DNA of 30,163 nucleotides. Source: an uncultured Phascolarctobacterium sp. (GTDB lineage: Bacteria; Bacillota; Negativicutes; Acidaminococcales; Acidaminococcaceae). The notes under the pieces were generated by a model, which was given only the letters and a program-made list of their open reading frames with translations, was not told where the DNA came from and did not search any database. The translations under genes were made by a program, and so were the position numbers. Below are positions 7,763 to 15,542 of the stretch, piece by piece. The stretch spans positions 1-30,163 of the forward strand of contig NZ_CALDXR010000010.1 of assembly GCF_937920985.1 (NCBI RefSeq), given 5' to 3'. The first letter of the stretch is position 1, and every line of letters starts with the position of its first letter.

Positions 7763-7906
7763 CATCTAATACCTTCTCTCGCGTCTTCAAAGAGAAGCAG
7801 AAGCAATAATATATAGATGCAAAATAAATATGTAGAGTACGATGGAGATTACATCTGATACTTTCGCTCGCATCTTTGGAGAGAAGCAATAATAAATATA
7901 AACGCA
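7763..7906. repeat. Two imperfect copies of an intergenic element
   Basis: Copy A (from 7763, CATCTAATACCTTCTCTCGC...) and copy B (from 7852, CATCTGATACTTTCGCTCGC...) can be aligned over about 45-50 bp, both ending in AGAGAAGC followed by ATAATA. Copy A also forms a hairpin CTTCTCT/AGAGAAG (7773-7779 with 7791-7797). Read on the minus strand both copies give similar peptides (KTREKVLDA and KMRAKVSDV), which is a side effect of the duplication rather than evidence for a gene. The remaining gap sequence is AT-rich and leads to the argB ribosome site. Confidence 0.6.
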
Positions 7907-7940
7907 AGACAAATATAAAAAATGAGGGAGGACTATCACT

Positions 7941-8831
7941 ATGTTAATGAACGAACAACAAGTACAGACCTTAATGGAAGCACTGCCGTATCTCAGCAAT
8001 TTTAAAGATAAAACCATTGTTGTAAAATATGGCGGAAACGCTATGCTTAACGATGATTTGAAAAACAAGGTGCTGCAGGATATCCTGTTCCTGCAATACG
8101 CCGGCATGCGTCCGGTAGTTGTTCACGGCGGCGGTCCGGAAATCAGCCGTCAGCTGGAGCAGGCTGGTAAAAAGAGCGAATTTGTCGGCGGTTTGCGTGT
8201 AACCGATGCAGAATCCGCAGCTATTGCCGAAATGGCGCTTGTAGGCAAAATGAACACTGACCTTGTCGGCCGTCTGAATGCTTTGGGTGGTAAGGCTGTT
8301 GGCCTCAACGGTAAGGATGCTAACCTGCTGAAGGCTAAAAAATATCTGGCTGATGTTTATGAAAACGGTGAGGTTAACCTGGTAGATATCGGCTTTGTCG
8401 GCAGCGTTAAGGAGGTCAACACCGATTTGATTAACTGCCTGCTGGACGGCGGTTATATTCCTGTAATCGCTCCGACCGGTGTTGGTGATGAGGGTGAAAC
8501 CTATAACATTAACGCAGATGTTGCTGCCGGTGAAATTGCCGGTGCGCTGAAGGCAGAAAAGCTGCTGGTGCTGACTGATGTCCGCGGTATTTATTCCGCA
8601 TATCCGGATGAAAGCAGCTTCATTTCCACTCTGACCTTTGAAAAGGCTCATGAGCTTATTCTTAAGGGCAGCATTGACGGCGGGATGATTCCTAAGGTTC
8701 GCTCCTGCATTAAGGCTCTTAGCGGCGGTGCCAAGAAAACACATATCATTGACGGCCGTGCCGAGCATTCTATTCTGATGGAGCTTTTCAGCGACAAGGG
8801 AGTTGGTACCGAGGTAGTTAAAGAAATCTGA
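7941..8831 (+). CDS. argB: Acetylglutamate kinase
   Basis: Phosphorylates N-acetylglutamate, the second step to ornithine and often the arginine-inhibited one. 296 residues of the amino-acid kinase fold. Motifs: VVKYGGNAM with Lys29, VVHGGGPEIS for the substrate, and the ATP-site region DVRGIY. The N-terminal extension of about 20 residues (EQQVQTLMEALPYLSNF) resembles the helix that hexameric, arginine-sensitive NAGKs carry, so feedback inhibition is plausible but inferred. ATG 7941 is chosen since GGGAGG lies nine bases upstream; an in-frame ATG at 7947 would be too far from it. Confidence 0.97.
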   Translation: MLMNEQQVQTLMEALPYLSNFKDKTIVVKYGGNAMLNDDLKNKVLQDILFLQYAGMRPVVVHGGGPEISRQLEQAGKKSEFVGGLRVTDAESAAIAEMALVGKMNTDLVGRLNALGGKAVGLNGKDANLLKAKKYLADVYENGEVNLVDIGFVGSVKEVNTDLINCLLDGGYIPVIAPTGVGDEGETYNINADVAAGEIAGALKAEKLLVLTDVRGIYSAYPDESSFISTLTFEKAHELILKGSIDGGMIPKVRSCIKALSGGAKKTHIIDGRAEHSILMELFSDKGVGTEVVKEI

Positions 8832-8868
8832 TAGCAGGGGCTTGTATGAGGGGGAGATATTCTTGACA

Positions 8869-10059
8869 ATGGATAAAAAAACAATTATAGAAGAAACAGA
8901 AAAATACTATCTGCCTGTTTTCGGCAGATATCAGATGGTTATGGAGCTTGGCCAGGGCTGCCGTGTGTGGGACAACGAGGGCAATGAGTATGTGGATGCC
9001 TTTGCCGGTATCGCTGTCAACAGTCTTGGTTACAATCATCCGGTGCTGGTGAAGGCTATCAGCGAGCAGGCTGCCAAGCTGATGCATTGCTCCAACCTGT
9101 ATTATACCGAGATTCAGGCGAAGGCCTTGCGTGTTGTGGCCGAGGCTACCGGCATGGACCGTATTTTCTTTGCCAACTGCGGTGCCGAGGGCAATGAGGG
9201 CGCTATGAAGCTGGCGCGCAAATACGGCGTGAGCAAGGCACCTACGAAATATAAAATTATTTCTGCGGACGAATCCTTCCACGGACGTACCTTTGATACG
9301 CTGGCTGCTACCGGTCATGATTATTATCATGTCGGCTACGGTCCGCTGAGCCCCGGACACGTGCTTGTGCCCTACGGCGATATTAAGGCGCTGGAGGCAC
9401 AGATGGATGATGATGTCTGCGCTGTACTGCTGGAGCCTATCCAGGGTGAGGGCGGCGTACATGTACCGTCTGACGAATATCTGCAGCAGGTGCGTGCGCT
9501 GTGCGACAAGCATGATGCGCTGCTGATTTTCGACGAGGTGCAGACCGGTGTTGCGCGTACCGGCAAATGGTTCGCTTATATGCACAGCGGCGTGAAGCCT
9601 GATATCCTGACCTTTGCCAAGGGCATCGGCGGTGGTTTCCCGGTTGCAGGCTTTGCTGTGCCGGAGCGCCTGGCGCATGTGTTCAAGCCCGGCGACCACG
9701 GCGGCACCTTCGGCGGTAACCCGCTGGCCTGCGCCGCTGTGTACGCAACGCTGACGACTATCAAGTCCGAAGGCTTGGTAGACAAGGTTGCGGAGAAGGG
9801 CGAATACTTTAAGAATGAGCTGCGTAAGCTGCAGGAAAAATATCCTGACAAGGTTACCGATGTCCGTGGCTGCGGCCTGATGCTTGGCATGGAGGTTGCC
9901 GGTGAGGGCAAGCCGATTGTGGAAAGCTGCCTGGAAAACCATGTTATTGTGAACTGTACTGCGGGTAATGTTATCCGCATTGTACCGCCGCTGATTATCA
10001 GCAAGGAAGAAATTGATATTGTGGTTGCTGCGCTGGATAAGGCGCTGGCGGCCTGTTAA
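8869..10059 (+). CDS. argD: Acetylornithine aminotransferase
   Basis: A class III PLP aminotransferase that makes N-acetylornithine from the semialdehyde with glutamate as amino donor. 396 residues from this start. Signature parts are NCGAEGNEGAMKLARKY (PLP phosphate site, from residue 103), ESFHGRT (135-141), FDEVQTGVARTG with Asp222, and the Schiff-base lysine in FAKGIGGGFP (Lys251). The start is not certain: GAGGGGGAG sits 12 bases before ATG 8869 and 6 bases before an in-frame TTG at 8863, which would add two residues. A TTG at 8842 lies upstream of that ribosome site and is unlikely. It follows argB by a short gap and precedes argF by 18 bp. Confidence 0.96.
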   Translation: MDKKTIIEETEKYYLPVFGRYQMVMELGQGCRVWDNEGNEYVDAFAGIAVNSLGYNHPVLVKAISEQAAKLMHCSNLYYTEIQAKALRVVAEATGMDRIFFANCGAEGNEGAMKLARKYGVSKAPTKYKIISADESFHGRTFDTLAATGHDYYHVGYGPLSPGHVLVPYGDIKALEAQMDDDVCAVLLEPIQGEGGVHVPSDEYLQQVRALCDKHDALLIFDEVQTGVARTGKWFAYMHSGVKPDILTFAKGIGGGFPVAGFAVPERLAHVFKPGDHGGTFGGNPLACAAVYATLTTIKSEGLVDKVAEKGEYFKNELRKLQEKYPDKVTDVRGCGLMLGMEVAGEGKPIVESCLENHVIVNCTAGNVIRIVPPLIISKEEIDIVVAALDKALAAC

Positions 10060-10077
10060 AAACGAGAGGGGATAAAA

Positions 10078-11019
10078 ATGAGTTTAAAAGACAAAGACCT
10101 GATTTCTATTCATGACCTTAGCGTAGGCGAGGTCGCAACAATTCTTGATGTGGCAAAAAAATTGAAACGTAAGCAAAAGGCCGGTGAGCCTCACCAGTAT
10201 TTGAAGGGTAAAACTCTGGCTATGCTGTTCTCCAAGGCTTCTACACGTACCAGAACCTCTTTTGAGGTAGGCTTCTGGCAGCTGGGCGGCCATCCGATTT
10301 ATCTGAGCGATTCCGCTTCCCAGATCGGCCGTGGCGAGCCTATTCGTGATACAGCGCGTGTACTTTCCCGTTTTGTTGACGGTATTATGATCCGTACTTT
10401 TTCGCATGATTCCGTTATTGAGCTGGCTAAATATGCCAGCGTTCCCGTTATCAACGGTCTGACCGATTTGCTGCATCCCTGCCAGGCGCTGACCGATATC
10501 TTCACTATTCAGGAGAAGATGAAGGTGCTCAAAGGCCGTAAGCTGGTTTATGTAGGCGATGGCAACAACATGGCACACTCTCTGATGTTTGCCTGCGCTA
10601 AGGTTGGCATGAACATGATCTGCGCCAGCCCGAAGGGCTATCAGCCTGACCCGGAAATCCTGCGCCTGGCGCAGGAGGATGCTGCCCAAACAGGCTGCAG
10701 CATTACCGTAGAGGAGGACCTCTTCAAGGCTGCCAAGGGCGCCGACGTGCTCTATACCGATGTATGGACCAGCATGGGCGAGGAAGCAGAGCGCGAGGTT
10801 CGCTTCAAAGCACTGCATAATTATCAGATTAACCAGGCGTTGCTGAACGAAGCACGTCCGGAAGCAATCGTTTTGCATTGCCTGCCCGCACATCGCGGTG
10901 AAGAAATTACCGAGGAAGTGCTGGAGGGACCGCAATCTGTTGTATTTGACCAGGCAGAGAACAGACTGCACGTACAAAAGGCTATTATGGCGCTGCTGAT
11001 GAGCGACGAAGTACTTTAA
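10078..11019 (+). CDS. argF: Ornithine carbamoyltransferase
   Basis: Joins ornithine and carbamoyl phosphate to form citrulline. 313 residues, the expected size. The carbamoyl-phosphate motif STRTR is at residues 55-59, HPCQALTD at 133-140, and the ornithine-side HCLPAHRGEE at 267-276, all intact. The ATG follows GAGAGGGG with normal spacing. Last gene of the first arginine unit; a long hairpin follows at 11044-11079. An arginine-deiminase role (ArcB) is possible for the family, but the biosynthetic neighbours argue for ArgF. No carA or carB is nearby. Confidence 0.96.
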   Translation: MSLKDKDLISIHDLSVGEVATILDVAKKLKRKQKAGEPHQYLKGKTLAMLFSKASTRTRTSFEVGFWQLGGHPIYLSDSASQIGRGEPIRDTARVLSRFVDGIMIRTFSHDSVIELAKYASVPVINGLTDLLHPCQALTDIFTIQEKMKVLKGRKLVYVGDGNNMAHSLMFACAKVGMNMICASPKGYQPDPEILRLAQEDAAQTGCSITVEEDLFKAAKGADVLYTDVWTSMGEEAEREVRFKALHNYQINQALLNEARPEAIVLHCLPAHRGEEITEEVLEGPQSVVFDQAENRLHVQKAIMALLMSDEVL

Positions 11020-11043
11020 AACAGGTCTTGAATGTATAAATAT

Positions 11044-11085
11044 AATGGCTGAGCGTATAGGTTTATATGCTTAGCCGTTCTTGTA
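11044..11085 (+). terminator. Long hairpin after argF, probable terminator or attenuator
   Basis: A 16-bp stem with only G-U type exceptions, 11044-11059 against 11064-11079, closed by a GGTT loop. The tail is CTTGTATAC, so the U-run is poor. It may be a leaky terminator between the two arg units. Confidence 0.55.
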
Positions 11086-11122
11086 TACAGACAAAATTTT
11101 CTGAAATACGCTATATTTTGGG

Positions 11123-11150
11123 CTTTTTGTTACATCTAGTACACAAAAAG
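11123..11150. other. Second hairpin in the argF-argG gap
   Basis: CTTTTTGT (11123-11130) pairs with ACAAAAAG (11143-11150). TTGTATAC also occurs twice in this gap, at about 11081 and 11154. The whole gap (11020-11266) otherwise holds the argG promoter and no gene. Confidence 0.45.
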
Positions 11151-11174
11151 TATTGTATACATGCGCTTAAATAC

Positions 11175-11203
11175 TTGATTTATGCATAAAAAGGGTATAT
11201 AAT
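11175..11203 (+). promoter_or_regulatory. argGH promoter
   Basis: TTGATT (11175-11180), 17-bp spacer, TATAAT (11198-11203), giving a leader of about 57 nt before the argG ATG. It shows that argGH can be expressed separately from argCJBDF. Confidence 0.85.
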
Positions 11204-11266
11204 ACAAGAAGTTTGTAAGTTTATTCACTAATGCATAGCATTATAGAGAAATGGGAGGCTATTATA

Positions 11267-12487
11267 ATGAAAAAAGAAGATATTAAGAAAGTAGTTCTGG
11301 CTTACTCCGGTGGCCTTGATACATCCGTAATCATCCCCTGGCTGAAAGAGCATTACAACAACTGCGAAGTTATCGCTGCCTGCGCTGACCTTGGCCAAGG
11401 CGACGAACTGGAACCAGTTCATGACAAAGCACTGAAAACCGGTGCAAGCAAATGCTACATCATGGACCTGAAAGAAGAATTCATCAGCGACTATGTATGG
11501 CCTACCGTTAAGGCCGGTGCTGTATACGAAAAGAAATACCTGCTGGGTACTTCCTTCGCTCGTCCGCTGATTGCTAAAAAATTAGTTGAAATCGCTGAAA
11601 AAGAAGGCGCTGACGCTATTGCTCACGGTGCTACCGGCAAAGGCAACGACCAGGTTCGTTTCGAACTGTCCGTAAAGGCTCTGGCTCCGCAGCTGGCAAT
11701 CATCGCTCCATGGCGTGAGTGGGAACTGCGCAGCCGTGACCAGGAAATCGACTATGCTGCAGCACACAACATTCCTATTCCTGTATCTCATGACCATGAC
11801 TACTCCATGGACCGCAACATGTGGCATCTGTCCCATGAAGGCAGCGACCTGGAAGATCCGTGGAATGCACCGAAAGATGAATTGTTCATCGTTACCAACA
11901 TTCCTGAAAAAGCTCCCGACAAACCGGAATATGTTGAGCTGGAATACGTTGAAGGCGTGCCTGTAAGCGTTAACGGTGAAAAACTCAGCCCGGCTAAGCT
12001 GGTTGAAAAGCTGAATGAAATCGGTATCCGCAATGCTGTTGGTATCACCGATATGGTTGAAGACCGTCTGGTTGGCATGAAATCCCGTGGCGTTTATGAA
12101 AATCCTGCCGGCGCTATCATCTACTACGGCCACAACGATCTGGAAAACCTTTGCCTGGACCGTGCAACCCAATCCTTTAAGCAACAGGTTTCCATCCGTT
12201 ATTCCGAGCTGGTTTACGATGGTATGTGGTTCAGCCCGCTGCGTGAGGCTCTGGATGCTTTCGTTAACGAAACTCAAAAAACCGTTACCGGTACTGTTCG
12301 CATGAAACTTTATAAAGGCAACATCTACAGTGCAGGCGTTAAATCCCCGTACTCCCTGTACAGCCAGGAATATGTAACCTTCGGCGAAGACGAAGTTTAC
12401 AACCAGGCAGATGCTACCGGCTTCATCAACCTCTTCGGCCTGCCGCTGAAAGTAAGAGCGCTGATGAAGAAAGGCAACCTGAAATAA
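11267..12487 (+). CDS. argG: Argininosuccinate synthase
   Basis: Couples citrulline and aspartate with ATP cleavage. 406 residues. The N-type ATP pyrophosphatase P-loop AYSGGLDTS is at residues 12-20, and the HGATGKGNDQVRFE block is present. ATG 11267 is eight bases from GGGAGG; the in-frame ATG at 11231 lies upstream of that site and is rejected. Codon use is visibly biased (GAA, AAA, GGC/GGT, CTG dominate) compared with argD or argH, which suggests high expression. The stop overlaps the argH start by one base (TAATG). Confidence 0.97.
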   Translation: MKKEDIKKVVLAYSGGLDTSVIIPWLKEHYNNCEVIAACADLGQGDELEPVHDKALKTGASKCYIMDLKEEFISDYVWPTVKAGAVYEKKYLLGTSFARPLIAKKLVEIAEKEGADAIAHGATGKGNDQVRFELSVKALAPQLAIIAPWREWELRSRDQEIDYAAAHNIPIPVSHDHDYSMDRNMWHLSHEGSDLEDPWNAPKDELFIVTNIPEKAPDKPEYVELEYVEGVPVSVNGEKLSPAKLVEKLNEIGIRNAVGITDMVEDRLVGMKSRGVYENPAGAIIYYGHNDLENLCLDRATQSFKQQVSIRYSELVYDGMWFSPLREALDAFVNETQKTVTGTVRMKLYKGNIYSAGVKSPYSLYSQEYVTFGEDEVYNQADATGFINLFGLPLKVRALMKKGNLK

Positions 12488-13899
12488 TGGCTAAGCTTTG
12501 GGGCGGTCGTTTCAGTAAGAATACGAACGAATTGGTGGACGCATTTAATGCGTCCATTGATTTTGATAAACGCTTATATCACGAGGACATCCGCGGCAGC
12601 ATTGCTCATGCCGGTATGCTGGCTAAATGCGGCATCATTCCGGCAGAGGACGGGGAGAAAATCATTGCCGGTCTGAAAGACATCCTGGCTGATATTGAAG
12701 CAGGCAACTTCCATTTTGACGTTGCGCTGGAGGACATTCATATGAATGTGGAAGCGCGTCTGACCGAACGCATCGGCAGCGCCGGCGCCCGTCTGCATAC
12801 CGCACGCAGCCGTAACGACCAGGTTGCACTCGATATGCATATGTATATGAAGCGTGAGGTTGCCGAAATTGCCGAGCTTTTGCTTAAATTTGAGGAAGCT
12901 CTCTTAACAGTTGCCAAAAAGCACGAAAAAACTCTGATGCCGGGTTATACCCATCTGCAGCGTGCGCAGCCTATTACCTTTGCTCATCATATGCTGGCAT
13001 ATTTCAATATGCTGCAGCGTGACTTCCGCCGCCTGCTGGGCGTTTGGGAGGGCGCGGACATGATGCCGCTGGGTGCCGGTGCGATTGCAGGTACCACGTT
13101 CCCAATCGACCGTTTTATGGTTGCGGAGGAGCTGAACTTCGGCACAGTTTATCCGAACAGCATGGACGCAGTAAGCGACCGTGACTATATCATTGAATTT
13201 CTTTCCTTTGCTTCTACCCTCATGATGCATATGAGCCGTCTGAGTGAGGAAATCTGCCTCTGGAGCAGCACCGAATTCGGCTTTGTTGAGCTGGACGATG
13301 CTTTTGCCACCGGCTCTTCCATGATGCCGCAGAAGAAGAACCCTGATATTTCCGAGCTGGTACGCGGTAAAACCGGCCGTGTGTATGGTCATCTGATGGC
13401 TATGCTGACAACGGCTAAAGGCCTGCCGCTGACCTATAATAAGGACCTGCAGGAGGATAAGGAAGGCTTCTTCGACGCTATCGACACCGTTAAATTCACA
13501 CTGGCTGTTTATCGTGATATGATTCTGACGATGACGGTTAATGTGGACAAGATGGCGCAGGCTGTGAGCAAGGACTTTTCCAATGCCACCGACTTGGCTG
13601 ACTATTTGGTACGCAAGGGACTGCCCTTCCGTCAGGCACATGAGGTTGTCGGCAAATGCGTTGCTTATGCAATTCATCAGGGCAAATTCCTGCCGGAGAT
13701 TTCTCTGGAGGAATACAAGCAGTTCTCCGACCTTTTCGAGAGCGATTTGCTGGTAGCTCTGAAGCCCGAGCATTGCGTAGAAGCACGTAAATCCTACGGC
13801 GGCCCTGCTTTCTCCGAAAACGAGAAGCAGTTCGCTATCGGTGACAAGGTGCTGGCAGTGCAGCAGGCTAAGCTGGAGAAGCTGCAAAGCAAGCTGTAA
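12487..13899 (+). CDS. argH: Argininosuccinate lyase
   Basis: Splits argininosuccinate into arginine and fumarate, the last step; the fumarate can feed the fumarase encoded further right. 470 residues, fumarase/aspartase superfamily. HTARSRNDQ is at 104-112, GYTHLQRAQP with the conserved His from 153, and the signature loop GSSMMPQKKNPD at 276-287 with its catalytic Ser. It shares one base with the argG stop, so reinitiation is likely. A strong terminator follows 23 bp later. Confidence 0.97.
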   Translation: MAKLWGGRFSKNTNELVDAFNASIDFDKRLYHEDIRGSIAHAGMLAKCGIIPAEDGEKIIAGLKDILADIEAGNFHFDVALEDIHMNVEARLTERIGSAGARLHTARSRNDQVALDMHMYMKREVAEIAELLLKFEEALLTVAKKHEKTLMPGYTHLQRAQPITFAHHMLAYFNMLQRDFRRLLGVWEGADMMPLGAGAIAGTTFPIDRFMVAEELNFGTVYPNSMDAVSDRDYIIEFLSFASTLMMHMSRLSEEICLWSSTEFGFVELDDAFATGSSMMPQKKNPDISELVRGKTGRVYGHLMAMLTTAKGLPLTYNKDLQEDKEGFFDAIDTVKFTLAVYRDMILTMTVNVDKMAQAVSKDFSNATDLADYLVRKGLPFRQAHEVVGKCVAYAIHQGKFLPEISLEEYKQFSDLFESDLLVALKPEHCVEARKSYGGPAFSENEKQFAIGDKVLAVQQAKLEKLQSKL

Positions 13900-13921
13900 A
13901 AATTTAATAGAGCAAAATTAT

Positions 13922-13955
13922 AGAGGCTGTCACGAAAGTGGCAGCCTCTTTGCTT
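13922..13955 (+). terminator. Terminator of argGH
   Basis: A 12-bp stem AGAGGCTGTCAC/GTGGCAGCCTCT with one G-U pair and a GAAA tetraloop (13934-13937), followed by TTTGCTT. Confidence 0.85.
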
Positions 13956-13981
13956 GCAGTGCAGGGGTTAGCAAAAAAATA

Positions 13982-14046
13982 TTGACAAATTCTGATGGAA
14001 AATATAAAATTATACTGAAATTAAATTCAGTGAAACGGAATTCAGT
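13982..14046 (+). promoter_or_regulatory. Promoter and operator candidates of the ATPase gene
   Basis: TTGACA (13982-13987), 17-bp spacer, TAAAAT (14005-14010). Right after the -10 box lies ACTGAA-N6-TTCAGT (14014-14031), and AATTCAGT recurs at 14024-14031 and 14039-14046, fifteen bases apart. Half sites around the start of transcription suggest repression. Confidence 0.7.
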
Positions 14047-14064
14047 ATAAAAGGAGGTTACAGG

Positions 14065-15438
14065 ATGTTTGTCGGTAGAGAAGCAGAGTTACAGCAATTA
14101 ACAGAAGTTTTTGCTAAGCCAGGTAAGCAGGCAGTGATGCTTTATGGCAGGCGCAGAGTTGGTAAAAGTACGCTAATTTTAGAAGCTATAAAGAATATAG
14201 CTTGCAAAGTTATTTATTATGAGTGTCTCATGACTTCTCTAGAAGATAATTTAAGAAGTCTTGAGGCGAAGGTGAAGGCTTGCTATAATAATAAATTTTT
14301 ACATTTTGTCGATTTCGAGGAGCTGTTTGAATTTTTGGGGTCGCAGCAGGAAAAAGTCATCATTATTATTGATGAATATACATATTTGAAGAAAACAAGT
14401 GACGCTCATTACATAGATTCGCTGTTTCAGAGAATTGTTGACAGCTTAAAAAATAATATAGATCTTGTACTGCTTGGTTCATATGTTGGCATGATGAAAG
14501 AATTGCTTCAACAAGAAAATCCGCTGTTTGGCAGATTTTCTTTAATTCTGCATATCAGGCCTTTTGATTATTATGATGCATCTTTATTTTATGCAGAGCT
14601 TTCAGCTTCTGCAAAACCAGCATTATATGCAGTGTTTGGTGGCAGTCCATTTGTTAATGTACTTATTAATGAGGAAGAGAATTTAGAGGGTAATATTGAA
14701 CGATTGCTGCTCAATGCAAATAGTCCTGTCAGCATCTATATGGAATATATTTTATTGGCGGAGCTATCTAAGGTGGCGAATGCTAATATGATTTTGTCTG
14801 CTTTGGCTAATGGCAAGAAAAGGTATGGAGAAATTGAACAGCTGATTTCCGGCAATTCCAATGGCAGCTTAGACAAGCAATTGAAAAATTTATTGGAGAT
14901 GGAGATTATTCAAAAGATTTATCCGATTAACAAGAAAAATGATAAGAAAAAGACTTTCTATGAGATTAGTGATAATCTGGTGCGTTTTTATTATGCCTAT
15001 ATCTATAATAAGCGTGATGTTATTGCAAGAATCGGTACTAAAAATTTTTATGAGCTGTATATAAAGAGCAGCATCAAGACATTTATTTCGCACCGGTATG
15101 AAGCCATTGTCAGAGAGTATTTTTCCAGACAGTTGCGAGAAGGCAAAAGGTCAGATGTGTATGATATCGGAACTTTTTGGTATGATATGCCTAAGGAAAG
15201 ACGTAGCGGCGAATTTGATTGTGTTTTAGAGCTGAAGAATGGTTATGCATTTTATGAAGTGAAGTATTACGATAAGACTTTTTCGAGGGCGGAGGCAGAG
15301 GCTGAAGTGCAGCAGCTGAAAAATGTGTTGAGCTTTATGGAGGTTAGTAGGCTTGGTTTTGTGGCTCTATCTGGTTTTGACTTTACCAGTTCTGAGTATG
15401 AGCTCATCAGTGGAGCAGAGCTGTACAAGTATAATTGA
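14065..15438 (+). CDS. ATPase_2 family ATP-binding protein with C-terminal DUF234 (PD-(D/E)XK-like) domain
   Basis: A 457-residue member of the archaeal-type ATPase family often found in variable genome regions; its biological role is unknown. Walker A is GRRRVGKS (28-35), Walker B IIIIDE (99-104). A winged-helix-like part follows at about 235-300 (KKRYGEIEQLISG, LKNLLEMEIIQKIYPI). The C-terminal part has SGEFDCVLEL and FYEVKYYDK, in which Asp385, Glu398 and Lys400 fit a PD-(D/E)XK nuclease-like core, as described for DUF234. The ribosome site AAAGGAGG is strong. The gene is clearly richer in A+T than its neighbours, has its own promoter and terminator, and sits alone between housekeeping genes, all signs of horizontal gain. 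A defence or regulatory role is only a guess. Confidence 0.88.
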   Translation: MFVGREAELQQLTEVFAKPGKQAVMLYGRRRVGKSTLILEAIKNIACKVIYYECLMTSLEDNLRSLEAKVKACYNNKFLHFVDFEELFEFLGSQQEKVIIIIDEYTYLKKTSDAHYIDSLFQRIVDSLKNNIDLVLLGSYVGMMKELLQQENPLFGRFSLILHIRPFDYYDASLFYAELSASAKPALYAVFGGSPFVNVLINEEENLEGNIERLLLNANSPVSIYMEYILLAELSKVANANMILSALANGKKRYGEIEQLISGNSNGSLDKQLKNLLEMEIIQKIYPINKKNDKKKTFYEISDNLVRFYYAYIYNKRDVIARIGTKNFYELYIKSSIKTFISHRYEAIVREYFSRQLREGKRSDVYDIGTFWYDMPKERRSGEFDCVLELKNGYAFYEVKYYDKTFSRAEAEAEVQQLKNVLSFMEVSRLGFVALSGFDFTSSEYELISGAELYKYN

Positions 15439-15446
15439 CATAATCA

Positions 15447-15485
15447 AACGAGCACTACTTGCAGGGTATGCAGGTAGTGCTCGTT
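15447..15485. terminator. Strong convergent terminator hairpin
   Basis: A 17-bp stem (15447-15463 with 15469-15485, one G-U pair) and GGGTA loop. It lies between the ATPase gene (+) and the transporter gene (-); tails are short in both directions. Confidence 0.75.
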
Positions 15486-15505
15486 TCGCGTTATAGAAAT
15501 GTGTA

Positions 15506-15539
15506 AAATTGGGTTTGACGCTACAGGACACCCCAATTT
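15506..15539 (-). terminator. Possible terminator of the transporter gene
   Basis: AAATTGGG (15506-15513) pairs with CCCAATTT (15532-15539) over an 18-nt loop, and on the minus strand the stem runs into TTTTAC, just after the stop codon. Confidence 0.5.
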
Positions 15540-15542
15540 ATC

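Noticed and set aside
7662..7907. Minus-strand open frame in the argJ-argB gap
   Set aside because: No ribosome site, and the sequence is explained by the palindrome and duplicated element; the peptide has no protein-like pattern.
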